Below, one piece after another: positions 22,922-32,900 of a DNA stretch of 64,000 nucleotides (its first letter is position 1; every line of letters starts with the position of its first letter). The notes beneath the pieces were generated by a model. It had not been told where the DNA came from and did not search any database. It worked only from the letters and a program-made list of their open reading frames with translations. Origin of the DNA: a bacterium 1xD42-87 (GTDB lineage Bacteria > Bacillota > Clostridia > Lachnospirales > Lachnospiraceae); the NCBI GenBank assembly GCA_003611805.1, contig RAYM01000011.1, positions 1 through 64,000 on the forward strand, given 5' to 3'. The translations under genes were made by a program, and so were the position numbers.

Positions 22922-24340
22922 ATGTTATTTTCCAGTGTTGGATTTTTATTTCGGTTTCTGCCGATTTTTATGATAATTTATCTGGTATTTCCAAAATACC
23001 GCAATATAGTACTTCTGGTAGGAAGCCTGATCTTCTATGGAGTGGGAGAACCGTATTTTGTTCTGCTGCTTCTTTTGTCTGTCCTGGTAAATTACGGGAT
23101 CAGCCGTTATATGTTCTGGGAACCCCGTTCCCCGCAGTCGCACCGCAAAAAGAAGGCGGAGAGTAGGCGGAAGCGGGCGCTTGCGCTGGCTGTAACGATT
23201 GATCTGGGCGTACTGTTTGTGTTTAAATACTGGGATTTCGCAGCGGGAAGCATCAATGCGGCTGTCGGGAAAGGGCTATTGCCTCTGCTCGCTCTGGCGC
23301 TGCCGCTTGGGATCAGCTTTTATACGTTCCAGATGATTTCCTACCAGGTCGACTGCTACCGGGGAACCATAGAGAAACGTGTGGGACTGTTATCCTTCGC
23401 CACCTATGTCTGCATGTTCCCCCAATTGATTGCCGGTCCTATTGTCCGTTACGGTGAGGTGGCGGAACGTATGATGAGCCGCCGCGTGCGGATCAGGGAC
23501 CTGGAAAATGGGCTGAAACTGTTTACGCTTGGGCTGGGGCTCAAGGTGCTTCTGGCGAATCAGGTAGGCACCCTCTGGAATCTGATTATGACGGCGGGGG
23601 CGGGGAGGCTTCACCCGCTTGTGGCATGGCTGGGCGCGTTCGCCTATTCTTTCCAGATTTATTTCGATTTCTGGGGATATTCCGTTATGGCTATGGGGCT
23701 CGGCAAGATGCTGGGGTTTTCCATTCCGCGCAATTTCGATCATCCGTACATTTCGCGTTCCCTTTCGGAGTTTTGGAGAAGGTGGCATATGACGCTGGGA
23801 AGCTGGTTTAAGGAGTATGTCTACATTCCTCTGGGCGGCAGCCGGAAAGGAGCCTGGCGGACGATATGTAATTTATTCGTGGTCTGGGCGCTTACCGGGC
23901 TGTGGCACGGCGCGGCATGGAATTTTGTTCTCTGGGGCATTGTATTTTTTCTGCTGCTTTCTCTGGAGAAGAGAACCTTTGGAAAATGGCTGGAGAGAAG
24001 CCTTGTGCTGGGGCATGTCTACATTGTGCTGATTGTTCCCGTGACGTGGGTGATTTTTGCGATTACGGATATGGGGCAGCTTGCCGGATATCTGGGCAAT
24101 CTTGTCGGATATCACAGGGAGGGCATACTGGTAGGCGTCACACAGCTGTTTCGTTATCTGAAAGAGTACGGCGCGCTTTTGGCAGCGTGTGTTATTTTTG
24201 CAACGCCCCTGCCGGCAAAGGCGTATTGGAAGTGGAAGGACCGCTGGTTTGTGGCGCTGATTCTTCTGGGTGTCTTCTGGTGGTCGGTGCGGGAGATTGT
24301 CATGGGGAGTAATAATCCGTTTTTATATTTTAGGTTCTAA
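22922..24340 (+). CDS. MBOAT-family membrane O-acyltransferase (AlgI/DltB-like), 472 aa
   Basis: A polytopic membrane protein with about ten helices. The MBOAT signature is clear: YFDFWGYSVMAMGLGKMLGF, NFDHPYISRSLSEFWRRWHMTLGSW, then the active-site His in LTGLWHGAAWNF. It would carry an acyl (usually acetyl) group across the membrane for modification of a cell-surface polymer. The next gene, 11 bases later, encodes a membrane-anchored SGNH hydrolase/transferase, and such pairs (AlgI with AlgJ/X, PatA with PatB, DltB with DltD) work together. No dlt genes are present, so the target is more likely an exopolysaccharide or peptidoglycan. Confidence 0.93.
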   Translation: MLFSSVGFLFRFLPIFMIIYLVFPKYRNIVLLVGSLIFYGVGEPYFVLLLLLSVLVNYGISRYMFWEPRSPQSHRKKKAESRRKRALALAVTIDLGVLFVFKYWDFAAGSINAAVGKGLLPLLALALPLGISFYTFQMISYQVDCYRGTIEKRVGLLSFATYVCMFPQLIAGPIVRYGEVAERMMSRRVRIRDLENGLKLFTLGLGLKVLLANQVGTLWNLIMTAGAGRLHPLVAWLGAFAYSFQIYFDFWGYSVMAMGLGKMLGFSIPRNFDHPYISRSLSEFWRRWHMTLGSWFKEYVYIPLGGSRKGAWRTICNLFVVWALTGLWHGAAWNFVLWGIVFFLLLSLEKRTFGKWLERSLVLGHVYIVLIVPVTWVIFAITDMGQLAGYLGNLVGYHREGILVGVTQLFRYLKEYGALLAACVIFATPLPAKAYWKWKDRWFVALILLGVFWWSVREIVMGSNNPFLYFRF

Positions 24341-24351
24341 CGAGGCGAAAA

Positions 24352-25497
24352 ATGGACAGAAATAAGATGAGAACTTTTCTGGAAATTATATATAATTGTC
24401 CCTTTATTCTGCTTGTAATCTTTACGAGTCTTGTGTTTCTTCTGTTTTTTGATGAAACGGGAAATCGGAGAAACATACAGGACATAGCGGTATTACAGTT
24501 TATCGGAGAGGGCATGACATCGGGGGCGGAAGACGGGAGACAGGAAAATAGGAATGATGTCATAGAAAAAGGCGGACAAAAAAGTGATAATGACGGAGAA
24601 GAGGATTCTGTAAAAGAGGTGGTGCCGAAAGAAGAGAATGGTCAAAATGCAGGGATACGCAAGGAAAAGGACGACGGCACGAAAATAAATTCCGAACGGG
24701 AAAATGATAATGCAGATTCAGAAAAGCCGGAAAAACCTAAGAAACCGGAAACACATACCACGGAATTTGTGGAATATACGCCGATTTCGACAAATTCCAG
24801 ATATTACTCCGATGCAGGAAAAGTTGCATTGACTACGGCATACGACTATGTGCTGGAAAACGAGAGTTATTTTAATGACGCCGCTTTTCTGGGGGATTCC
24901 CGTACTCTGGGTATTTCAGACTATGCCGGGCTTGAAGGCGCGGACTTTTTCTGTGACAACGGTATGACCATCTACAAGCTTCTCGGGGAAGACGGGGTGA
25001 CTTACCAGAAGACCGGGGAGAAAGTGGATATGAAAGAAATTTTGCAGGAGAAGCGTTACGGCAAGATTTATATCATGCTGGGGATGAACGAGCTGGGATA
25101 CGGCGATACGCCCATGTACTTAAAACAGTATCTGAAAGTGATCAGGCAGATCCAGGAATGGCAGCCGGGTGTTATTATTTATGTGATGGCAAATCTCCAT
25201 GTGAGCAGGGAAAAGAATAATATGGAGACGGAGTTTAACAATATCAATATCAACGATAAAAATGTGGCGTCAGCCAGATTGGCAAACGGGAGAGACGTTT
25301 TTTATCTGGACTGCAATCCGCTCTTTACCGACGAGGAGGGGTATCTGCAGGCAGAACTCACGTTTGACGGGGTGCATCTCTATGCGCAGCACTATGACAA
25401 ATGGCGGGAGTTTCTCTTTGAACACGGGGTAGAGCGTGAGGAAGGAGCCGGGCAGACGAAAGTGTCGGAGGCTCCCGGTGAGCAGGGCGATTCATAA
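24352..25497 (+). CDS. membrane-anchored SGNH-type acyltransferase/esterase, 381 aa
   Basis: One membrane helix near residues 10-32, a long Glu/Lys/Asn-rich linker (about 50-140), then an SGNH/GDSL-like domain: Ser in FLGDSRTLG (about 182), Asn in MLGMNELGYG (about 245) and Asp/His in LTFDGVHLYAQHY (about 345). It would take an acyl group from the partner MBOAT protein and transfer it to a glycan outside the cell, or remove it. It follows the MBOAT gene directly and shares its promoter. A short polar tail ends the protein. Confidence 0.88.
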   Translation: MDRNKMRTFLEIIYNCPFILLVIFTSLVFLLFFDETGNRRNIQDIAVLQFIGEGMTSGAEDGRQENRNDVIEKGGQKSDNDGEEDSVKEVVPKEENGQNAGIRKEKDDGTKINSERENDNADSEKPEKPKKPETHTTEFVEYTPISTNSRYYSDAGKVALTTAYDYVLENESYFNDAAFLGDSRTLGISDYAGLEGADFFCDNGMTIYKLLGEDGVTYQKTGEKVDMKEILQEKRYGKIYIMLGMNELGYGDTPMYLKQYLKVIRQIQEWQPGVIIYVMANLHVSREKNNMETEFNNININDKNVASARLANGRDVFYLDCNPLFTDEEGYLQAELTFDGVHLYAQHYDKWREFLFEHGVEREEGAGQTKVSEAPGEQGDS

Positions 25498-25531
25498 AGT
25501 GGTGTGGTATGATTCGGTGTGAGGTGTGTGG

Positions 25532-26272
25532 ATGGAAAAAGTGCGTTTAAACAAATATCTCGCCTCCTGCGGCGTATGCTCCAGACGGGATGCGGATAAG
25601 CTGATAGAGGCGGGAGAAGTCTCTGTGAATGGCGAAAGGGCTGCTGCTGGCATGAAAGCGGGACCGGACGACCGGGTGGAAGTGCGGGGAAAACTCCTTG
25701 CAGCGCCGGATGAAAAGGTTGTGCTGGCATATTATAAGCCTGTGGGTGTGGTCTGTTCGGAGCGGGACGCCCATGCAGGACGGCTGGTGACGAAGGAGAT
25801 CGATTACCATAAGCGTGTCACTTATGCGGGCAGACTGGATAAAGATTCGGAGGGGCTGCTGCTGCTCACCAATGACGGCGATCTGATAGACGCCATGATG
25901 CGTGGGAAGAACGGGCATGAGAAGGAGTATCTTGTCAAGTCTGACCGAAAATGGGAGGACAGCGCGTTAGACCATATGCGGGAGGGCGTGTATCTGGAAG
26001 AGCTGGGGCAGACGACCCGCCCCTGTGAGATTGAGCGGGTCGGGGACAAAACCATTAAAATGGTGCTTACCCAAGGGCTGAACAGGCAGATCAGGCGTAT
26101 GTGCGAGGCGCAGGGCTATCGGATAAAAAGCTTAAAAAGAACACGTGTTATAAATATAAGGCTTGAAAAGCTGAAACCGGGCGAGTACCGGGAGCTGAAA
26201 GGAGAGGAGAGGGAGGAGCTGTACCGGCTCTGTGGGTTGACGGAACGGTCAAAGCAGGATTCTTGGAAATGA
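25532..26272 (+). CDS. rluF: RluF-type 23S rRNA pseudouridine synthase, 246 aa
   Basis: An S4 RNA-binding domain (about 1-60; RLNKYLASCGVCSRRDADKLI) and an RsuA-type catalytic domain with GRLDKDSEGLLLLTNDGDL, where the Asp after Leu is the nucleophile. The segment MMRGKNGHEKEYLV and the ending QGLNRQIRRMCEAQGY fit RluF rather than RluB. It isomerises a uridine in 23S rRNA. The start at ATG 25,532 follows GAGGTG closely; a GTG at 25,526 is an alternative. It lies 34 bases after the acyltransferase operon, facing the same way. Confidence 0.88.
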   Translation: MEKVRLNKYLASCGVCSRRDADKLIEAGEVSVNGERAAAGMKAGPDDRVEVRGKLLAAPDEKVVLAYYKPVGVVCSERDAHAGRLVTKEIDYHKRVTYAGRLDKDSEGLLLLTNDGDLIDAMMRGKNGHEKEYLVKSDRKWEDSALDHMREGVYLEELGQTTRPCEIERVGDKTIKMVLTQGLNRQIRRMCEAQGYRIKSLKRTRVINIRLEKLKPGEYRELKGEEREELYRLCGLTERSKQDSWK

Positions 26273-26397
26273 TATGGGGTGTTGCGAAACGACCGAATTG
26301 CTTTAGCATGCGCCCGTGCAGCAAATGGCAGAATATAGGAAATGTAGCTGTATAACAGATTTGAACGGAAAATGAGACAGGAGAATGGCGGGGAGAT

Positions 26398-28356
26398 ATG
26401 GCAGAAAATAAAATGGATCGGATGCGGGAGCTTGTCTCCCTTTTGAACAAAGCTTCGGAGGCTTACTATGCCAGAGACCAGGAGATCATGTCGAATTTTG
26501 AGTATGACGGGCTCTACGATGAACTGGCGGAACTGGAAAAAGAGCTTGGCGTGACGTTTGCGGACAGCCCGACGGTACAGGTAGGCTACGAGGCGGTGGA
26601 TGAGCTGCCGAAGGAGCGGCACGAGTCCGCCATGCTTTCTCTGGCGAAAACAAAGAGCAGGGAGGAACTGGCTGACTGGCTGAACGGGAAGATGGGGATT
26701 CTCTCGTGGAAGCTGGACGGGCTGACCATTGTGCTGACCTATCGGGACGGTGCGCTGCAAAAGGCGGTGACGAGAGGAAACGGCGAGGTAGGCGAGGTGG
26801 TTACGGGCAATGCCCGCGTGTTCCGTAATCTGCCACTCAATATACCCTATCGGGGCGAGCTGATTCTGCGCGGCGAGGCGGTCATCACCTACAGCGGGTT
26901 TGAGAAGATCAACAGGGAGATAGAGGACGAACAGGCGAAGTACAAAAATCCAAGGAATCTTTGCAGCGGCAGCGTCAGACAGCTGGATAACCGGGTTACG
27001 GCGGAGCGCGGCGTGCGGTTTTACGCCTTTTCCCTTGTGCGGGCGGATGTGGATTTCCATAATTCCCGCGCGGAGCAGTTTGCGTTTTTGCAAAAGCAGG
27101 GTTTTGACGTGGTGGAACACCGTCTGGTGACGCCGGAGGATATATTAGATAACATTGGTTATTTCGAGGAGAAGATACAGACCTACGACGTGCCTTCCGA
27201 CGGGCTTGTGCTCATCTATGAGGACATGGAGTACGGTGCGTCCCTGGGCAGGACGGCGAAATTTCCCCGGGATTCCATCGCCTTTAAGTGGGCGGATGAG
27301 CTGCGTGAGACGACGCTTCTCGAAATGGAGTGGAGCGCCAGCCGTACCGGTCTGATCAATCCCGTTGCCATCTTTGAGCCGGTGGAGCTGGAAGGCACCA
27401 CGGTGAGCCGGGCGTCCGTACACAACATCAGCATTGTGCGGGGGCTGCAGTTGGGGATCGGCGACAGGATTACGGTCTATAAGGCGAATATGATCATTCC
27501 CCAGATCGCGGAGAACCTGACGAAGAGCGATTCCTTGGAAATTCCGGATGTGTGCCCCGTATGCGGGCAGCCCACGCGCATCAGCCAGACGAACGACGTG
27601 CAGTCGCTTATGTGCGATAATCCTGACTGTGATGCGAAGAAAATCAAGGCGTTCACCCTGCTGGTGAGCCGTGACGCCCTGAATGTGGACGGTCTGTCGG
27701 AGTCCACTCTGGAAAAGTTTCTGGCAAAGGGATTTTTACATGAGTTTGCGGATCTGTTCCGGCTGGAACGTTACCGGGAGGAAATCACGCAGATGGAAGG
27801 CTTTGGGGAGAAGTCATGGCAGAACCTTTCTGAGAGTCTGGAGAGGTCGAGAAAAACCACGCTGCCGCGGCTGCTTTACGGGCTGGGGATTGAGAATGTG
27901 GGCGTGGCGAACGCCAAAATGCTATGCAGGTATTTTCAGCATGACCTGCAGGCGCTGCGGGACGCCTCGGCGGAGGAGCTTGCGGAGATTGACGGCGTGG
28001 GCGAGGTGATTGCTCTAAGCATTTACGATTATTTCCACAGGGAAAAGACCATGGAACAGCTTGAAAATCTGCTGGGGGAAGTGGAGATCGAGAAGCAGGA
28101 GATGGGAGAGGGGGAGCAGACTCTTTCCGGCATGAGCTTTGTCATTACGGGGAGCCTCGTGCATTTTGAGAACAGAAACGCCATGAAGGAGGAGATCGAG
28201 AAGCGGGGCGGGAAGGTGACCGGCAGCGTGACGGGGAAGACCGTGTGCCTGATCAACAACGATACTGCATCCCAGTCTTCCAAGAATAAAAAGGCGAAAG
28301 AACTGGGGGTAGCGATTTTGTCTGAGGAAGATTTTATGGAGGAATATCTCAAATAA
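26398..28356 (+). CDS. ligA: NAD-dependent DNA ligase, 652 aa
   Basis: The full bacterial LigA architecture: domain Ia (about 1-70), adenylation domain with the AMP-accepting Lys in SWKLDGLT (about 104), OB fold (about 315-390), four-Cys zinc finger (CPVCG...CDNPDC near 385-410), helix-hairpin-helix repeats (about 430-560) and a C-terminal BRCT domain (about 575-652; MSFVITGSLVHFENRNAM). It seals nicks in DNA using NAD+. Slightly shorter than the E. coli enzyme but complete; the KLDG motif differs from the more common KIDG. It converges with metA across a shared terminator. Confidence 0.95.
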   Translation: MAENKMDRMRELVSLLNKASEAYYARDQEIMSNFEYDGLYDELAELEKELGVTFADSPTVQVGYEAVDELPKERHESAMLSLAKTKSREELADWLNGKMGILSWKLDGLTIVLTYRDGALQKAVTRGNGEVGEVVTGNARVFRNLPLNIPYRGELILRGEAVITYSGFEKINREIEDEQAKYKNPRNLCSGSVRQLDNRVTAERGVRFYAFSLVRADVDFHNSRAEQFAFLQKQGFDVVEHRLVTPEDILDNIGYFEEKIQTYDVPSDGLVLIYEDMEYGASLGRTAKFPRDSIAFKWADELRETTLLEMEWSASRTGLINPVAIFEPVELEGTTVSRASVHNISIVRGLQLGIGDRITVYKANMIIPQIAENLTKSDSLEIPDVCPVCGQPTRISQTNDVQSLMCDNPDCDAKKIKAFTLLVSRDALNVDGLSESTLEKFLAKGFLHEFADLFRLERYREEITQMEGFGEKSWQNLSESLERSRKTTLPRLLYGLGIENVGVANAKMLCRYFQHDLQALRDASAEELAEIDGVGEVIALSIYDYFHREKTMEQLENLLGEVEIEKQEMGEGEQTLSGMSFVITGSLVHFENRNAMKEEIEKRGGKVTGSVTGKTVCLINNDTASQSSKNKKAKELGVAILSEEDFMEEYLK

Positions 28357-28380
28357 TAGCAAATGTTATAGAAAGACGGA

Positions 28381-28408
28381 AAAAAGAGTGCAGGTGCACT
28401 CTTTTTAG
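28381..28408. terminator. bidirectional terminator between ligA and metA
   Basis: AAAAA-AGAGTGC pairs with GCACTCT-TTTTT around a four-base loop (28,393-28,396), giving T runs on both strands. Confidence 0.85.
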
Positions 28409-29319
28409 ATTTTCCGCACATCGTAAGGCGTCGTCTGATACACGTAGTAATTAAGCCAGTTGGAAAAGAGAAGCTGCCCGGCGGAGCGCCAGTTGACGAT
28501 CGGTTCCTTCGTCGGGTCATCTCCAGGGAAATAGTTTACCGGGATTTTCGGGTTCATGCCCTTTTCCATATCGCGGGCATATTCCAGCGCCAGCGTGTCA
28601 GCGTCGTATTCCAGATGGCAGGTAATGAAGAAATGCCTGCTGTCCTCGGTTTTGGCGATTGCCATGCCCGCCTTATCAGAGACTGCCATCAGTTCCAGGT
28701 CCGGCACGGAGGCGATCTGCGCCGGGTCGATCGTTATGGCGCGGGACTGCGGCGCGTGGAAAGTATCGTCAAATCCCCGGAAGAGGGGTGATTTTCGCTT
28801 TAGAATTTTGTGGGTATAGATGCCGGAAAGCTTTTCGTCCAGATCTTCCCTGTCTAGCCCGTAAAAATAGTACAGTGCGGCGTAAGCGCCCCAGCACAGG
28901 TGGAGCGTACAGTGGACGTGTGTGCGTCCCCATTCCATAATCGTGCATATTTCGTCCCAGTAAGCGACTTTCTCAAAGCGCACATGGTCGAGCGGCGCGC
29001 CGGTGATGATCATGCCGTCAAATTTGCGGTCCCGGATCTGGTCAAAAGTGGTATAAAATGCCGCCATGTGGTTGGAATCCGCGTGCAGCGGCGTGTAGCT
29101 TGCGGTCTGCAAAAACTCCACGTTCACCTGTAACGGCGTATTTGACAATTTTCGCAAAAGCTGGGTTTCGGTGACTTCCTTGGTTGGCATCAGATTTAAG
29201 ATCAGCACATCCAGCGGACGGATATCCTGATGCATTGCACGGTATTCTGTCATTACAAAAATATTTTCTTTTTCTAAAATGCTGGTTGCAGGCAGCAAAT
29301 CAGCTACTTTGATGGGCAT
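28405..29319 (-). CDS. metA: homoserine O-acyltransferase MetA, 304 aa
   Basis: The sequence follows MetA from end to end: MPIKVADLLPATSILEKENI, IRPLDVLILNLMPTKEVTET, the nucleophile Cys142 in LHLCWGAYAALYY, KLSGIY, GFDDTFHAPQSR and the His of CHLEYDADTL. It activates homoserine with acetyl- or succinyl-CoA in methionine synthesis. Residue 111, which separates acetyl (Glu) from succinyl (Gly) users in studied enzymes, is Asp here (ITGAPLDHVRF), so the acyl donor is not certain, acetyl-CoA being more likely by charge. No SAM riboswitch is seen upstream. Confidence 0.93.
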   Translation of the reverse strand: MPIKVADLLPATSILEKENIFVMTEYRAMHQDIRPLDVLILNLMPTKEVTETQLLRKLSNTPLQVNVEFLQTASYTPLHADSNHMAAFYTTFDQIRDRKFDGMIITGAPLDHVRFEKVAYWDEICTIMEWGRTHVHCTLHLCWGAYAALYYFYGLDREDLDEKLSGIYTHKILKRKSPLFRGFDDTFHAPQSRAITIDPAQIASVPDLELMAVSDKAGMAIAKTEDSRHFFITCHLEYDADTLALEYARDMEKGMNPKIPVNYFPGDDPTKEPIVNWRSAGQLLFSNWLNYYVYQTTPYDVRKI

Positions 29320-29504
29320 GGGAATCCCTACCTTTCTCTTGGGTTATATCATAATATATAAAAATATTAATGATACCATGTATGATAGCACAAACGAAAG
29401 TGGGGTGCAAGGCGGCTTTCCGCAATGGATGACAATTTCCAAAAATTTGCCAGAAGTGGCTTTCCGGGTCTTTCCAGCTATTCGACAATCGGGTACAAAA
29501 AGAA

Positions 29505-29533
29505 TTGCATAATTTTGTATTTTATCTTATAAT
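29505..29533 (+). promoter_or_regulatory. promoter of the 96-aa gene
   Basis: TTGCAT (29,505-29,510), 17 bases, consensus TATAAT (29,528-29,533). Confidence 0.75.
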
Positions 29534-29575
29534 CTATATGTATTAACGCTTTGACACAGGGGGAACGGGTGAATT

Positions 29576-29866
29576 ATGGAGACGGCGTATCAGAAGGTTA
29601 AGGTGCACAACGAGTTGGAGTGGTGTCAGGTAAAGGATATGGAGACGAAGGAGAAGATCGAGAAGGTTCTGTTAAAACACAGGGTATCCTATTTTGTGAA
29701 ATGGGAAAAACCGAAGTTCTTTTCAAACGATACTTTTGGCTCCTGTATATTCTGTGTAAACCAGCTGCAGAAAGAGACCGCGGACGATGCGATTCAGGAG
29801 CTTACGGAAGAAGTGCGGGATAAGATCCGTTTCATAAACCGCAGGGTGGACAAGACGTTTTATTAG
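29576..29866 (+). CDS. small hypothetical protein, 96 aa
   Basis: A soluble alpha/beta-looking protein starting METAYQKVKVHNELEWCQVK, with two Cys in FGSCIFCVNQL. It has a near-consensus promoter, a plausible start and its own terminator, so it is a single-gene transcript. The pattern of alternating strands and helices suggests a small regulatory fold, but I do not recognise the family. Confidence 0.7.
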   Translation: METAYQKVKVHNELEWCQVKDMETKEKIEKVLLKHRVSYFVKWEKPKFFSNDTFGSCIFCVNQLQKETADDAIQELTEEVRDKIRFINRRVDKTFY

Positions 29867-29904
29867 ACAGCGACATAATTTTTTGAAATTATATGTTATA
29901 TTAT

Positions 29905-29941
29905 AAAAACCGGGTGCGCGAATGTATGCACCCGGTTTTTT
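29905..29941. terminator. bidirectional terminator
   Basis: AAAA-CCGGGTGC (ending 29,917) pairs with GCACCCGG-TTTT (29,928-29,939), with further T on the plus strand and A-rich sequence at the other end. It serves both the 96-aa gene and the converging 1,424-aa gene. Confidence 0.85.
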
Positions 29942-29946
29942 AGGGG

Positions 29947-32900
29947 TTATGAGCAGGCTTCCTGGTCTGAAGCGCCACTGTCCGGCAACGATTTTTTCAG
30001 GTTTTTCTGCGCCGTGGAGAGCATCAGCTTAATGCGGTTCAGCTGATTGACCTCGCTGGCGCCGGGATCGTAGTCGATCGCCACGATGTTGGAGCTGGGG
30101 AACCTTTTGCGGAGTTCCTTGATGACGCCCTTGCCGACCACATGGTTGGGCAGACAGCCGAAGGGCTGGGTGCAGACGATATTGTTAACGCCGCTGTGGA
30201 TCAGTTCTACCATCTCCCCGGTGAGGAACCACCCCTCGCCGGTCTGGTTGCCGATATCGACGATGGGTTTCGCGTAGTCTACCAGCGTGTAGATACTGAC
30301 GGGCGGTGTAAAGTGTCTGCTTTTCGCAAATTCCTTCGCTGCCTGTGCGCGCAGTTTTTCAAGCGCCCGTATGCCGAAGCGGGAGAAAAACGCCGCCTTC
30401 TTCGAGGTGCCGAGGAAATCCGCTTTGTAAATCTGGTTGTAGAAGCAGTAGAGCATGAAGTCTAACAGATCGGGCACGACCGCCTCCGCGCCTTCCGCTT
30501 CCAGCAGTTCCACCAGATGGTTGTTTGCTGCAGGCGCAAACTTCACCAGAATCTCGCCGACGATGCCGACGCGGGGCTTGCGCAGATTCTCATCAATGGG
30601 AATGCTGTCAAAATCCCGCACAATCTGGCGGCACATCTTCTGGAAGGTCAGATAGTTCATAGTTTTTTTGGATACAAAATCCTGACACTTCCTGACCCAT
30701 TCCCTGTGCAGTGCGTCAACAGATCCCGGCTCCTTCTCATAGGGGCGCATCCGATAGACGCAGCGCATGAAAATATCCCCGAAGAGGGCGCTGTATGCGG
30801 CGCGGATCAGAAGGCCTGCGTTTAAGTGGAACCCGGGATTGCTCTCGATGCCCGCCAGATTTAGGGAGATCACGGGAACCTGCGGCATTCCAGCTTTTTC
30901 CAGCGCGCGCCGGATAAAGCCCACATAGTTGGTGGCACGGCAGCCGCCGCCGGTCTGGCTCATAATGACAGCCACTTTATTCAGGTCGTATCTGCCGGAA
31001 AGCAGGGCATCCATAATCTGTCCCACCACGATCAGGGAAGGATAACATGCGTCGTTATTTACATATTTCAGACCCATATCCACCGCCTGTCTCGTATCGT
31101 TTCCGAGCACTTCAAAGTGATAACCGCAGGCATTGAAAGCGGCTTCCATGATCTCAAAATGGATCGGCGACATCTGGGGACAGAGGATGGTGTAATCCTT
31201 TCTCATCTCCTCCGTGAAGGCTACTTTTGTGATAGCGCTGGAGTGTATCGTGCGCTTTTCGCCTTTCTGTTCCCGCACCTGAATCGCGGAGAGCAGGGAG
31301 CGTATGCGGATTCTCGCCGCGCCCAGATTGTTCACTTCGTCGATTTTCAGGCAGGTATAGATTTTGTCGGAGCCGGTAAGGATGTCGTTCACCTGGTCCG
31401 TGGTCACGGCGTCAAGACCGCAGCCGAAGGAATTGAGCTGGATCAGATCCAGATCGTCCCTTGTCTTGACGAAGCTTGCCGCCGCGTAAAGCCTCGAGTG
31501 GTACATCCACTGGTCGGACACAATCAGCGGTCTCTCCGGCGCCGCCAGATGGGAGACGGAGTCCTCGGTCAGCACCGCAATATCATAGGAAGTGATCAGC
31601 TCGGGAATGCCGTGGTTGATTTCCGGGTCAACGTGGTATGGGCGGCCAGCCAGCACGATGCCGCGCTTGTGGTTTGTCTCCAGATAGCGGAGCACTTCTT
31701 CGCCCTTATCGCGCATGTCCTGCCTTGCCGCGGCAAGTTCTGTCCAAGCCGCCTCTGCCGCATCCATAACGGATGTTATTGGAAGTTCCCGGAATTCCCT
31801 CGTCAGCGCCTCCGTCACAGTCTGCAGGCTTTTGAAAGACATAAAAGGATTGCGGAAAACTACCTCGCCGTGTCCGATTTCCTCCACGTTATTCTTGATG
31901 TTTTCGGAGTAGGAGGTGACGATGGGGCAGTTGTAATGGTTGTTGGCGTCGTGAAACTCATCCCGCTCGTAAAAGAGGGCGGGGTAGAAGATAAAGTCCA
32001 CTTTCTGTTTGATGAGCCACGATACATGTCCGTGCGCCAGCTTTGCCGGATAGCATTCCGACTCACTGGGGATGGACTCGATACCGAGCTCATAGATTTT
32101 GCGGTTGGAAACAGGGGAGAGCACTACCCGGAAACCCAGCTTCGTGAAGAAGGTGAACCAGAAAGGGTAATTCTCGTACATATTTAACACCCGAGGAATG
32201 CCCACGGTGCCCCGTTTCGCCTCGTTCGCCGGCAGCGGTTCATAGGAAAAGTACCGTTTCAGCTTGTAGTCAAACAGGTTCGGCGCCCCGTTTTCCTTTT
32301 TTGCCCGTCCAAGACCTCTCTCGCAGCGGTTGCCCGAGATATACTGGCGACCACCCGTAAATTTGTTGATGGTGAGACGGCAGTTGTTGGTGCAGCCCTT
32401 GCACTTTGCCATGCTCGTCTCAAACTGTAAGTTCGTGATCTGCTCCAGATTCAGCATGGAGGTCTGGTAGCCCTTCTCGTAATGATCCCGGGCTATCAGC
32501 GCCGCGCCGAACGCGCCCATGATGCCGGCGATATCCGGGCGGATCGCCTCGCAACCGGCGATCTTTTCAAAGCTGCGAAGGACCGCGTCGTTGTAGAAGG
32601 TGCCGCCCTGCACGACAATATTTTTGCCGAGCGCCGAGGCGTCGGAGACTTTGATTACCTTAAACAGCGCGTTCTTGATGACGGAGTATGCCAGCCCCGC
32701 GGAGATATCGGAGACGGAGGCACCCTCCTTCTGCGCCTGTTTTACCTTGGAGTTCATAAATACCGTGCAGCGGGTGCCCAGGTCGATCGGATGTTCCGCA
32801 AAGAGGGCAGTTTTGGCAAAGTCCTCCACGCCGTAGTTTAAGGACTTGGCGAAGGTTTCTATGAAGGAGCCGCAGCCCGAGGAACACGCCTCGTTGAGCT

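Noticed and set aside
29320-29575. SAM riboswitch or methionine T-box before metA
   Set aside because: The leader is short and AT-rich with no T-box sequence or multi-helix junction visible.
31117-32187. 356-residue plus-strand open frame
   Set aside because: It is antisense inside the 1,424-residue activase gene, with no ribosome binding site or motif.
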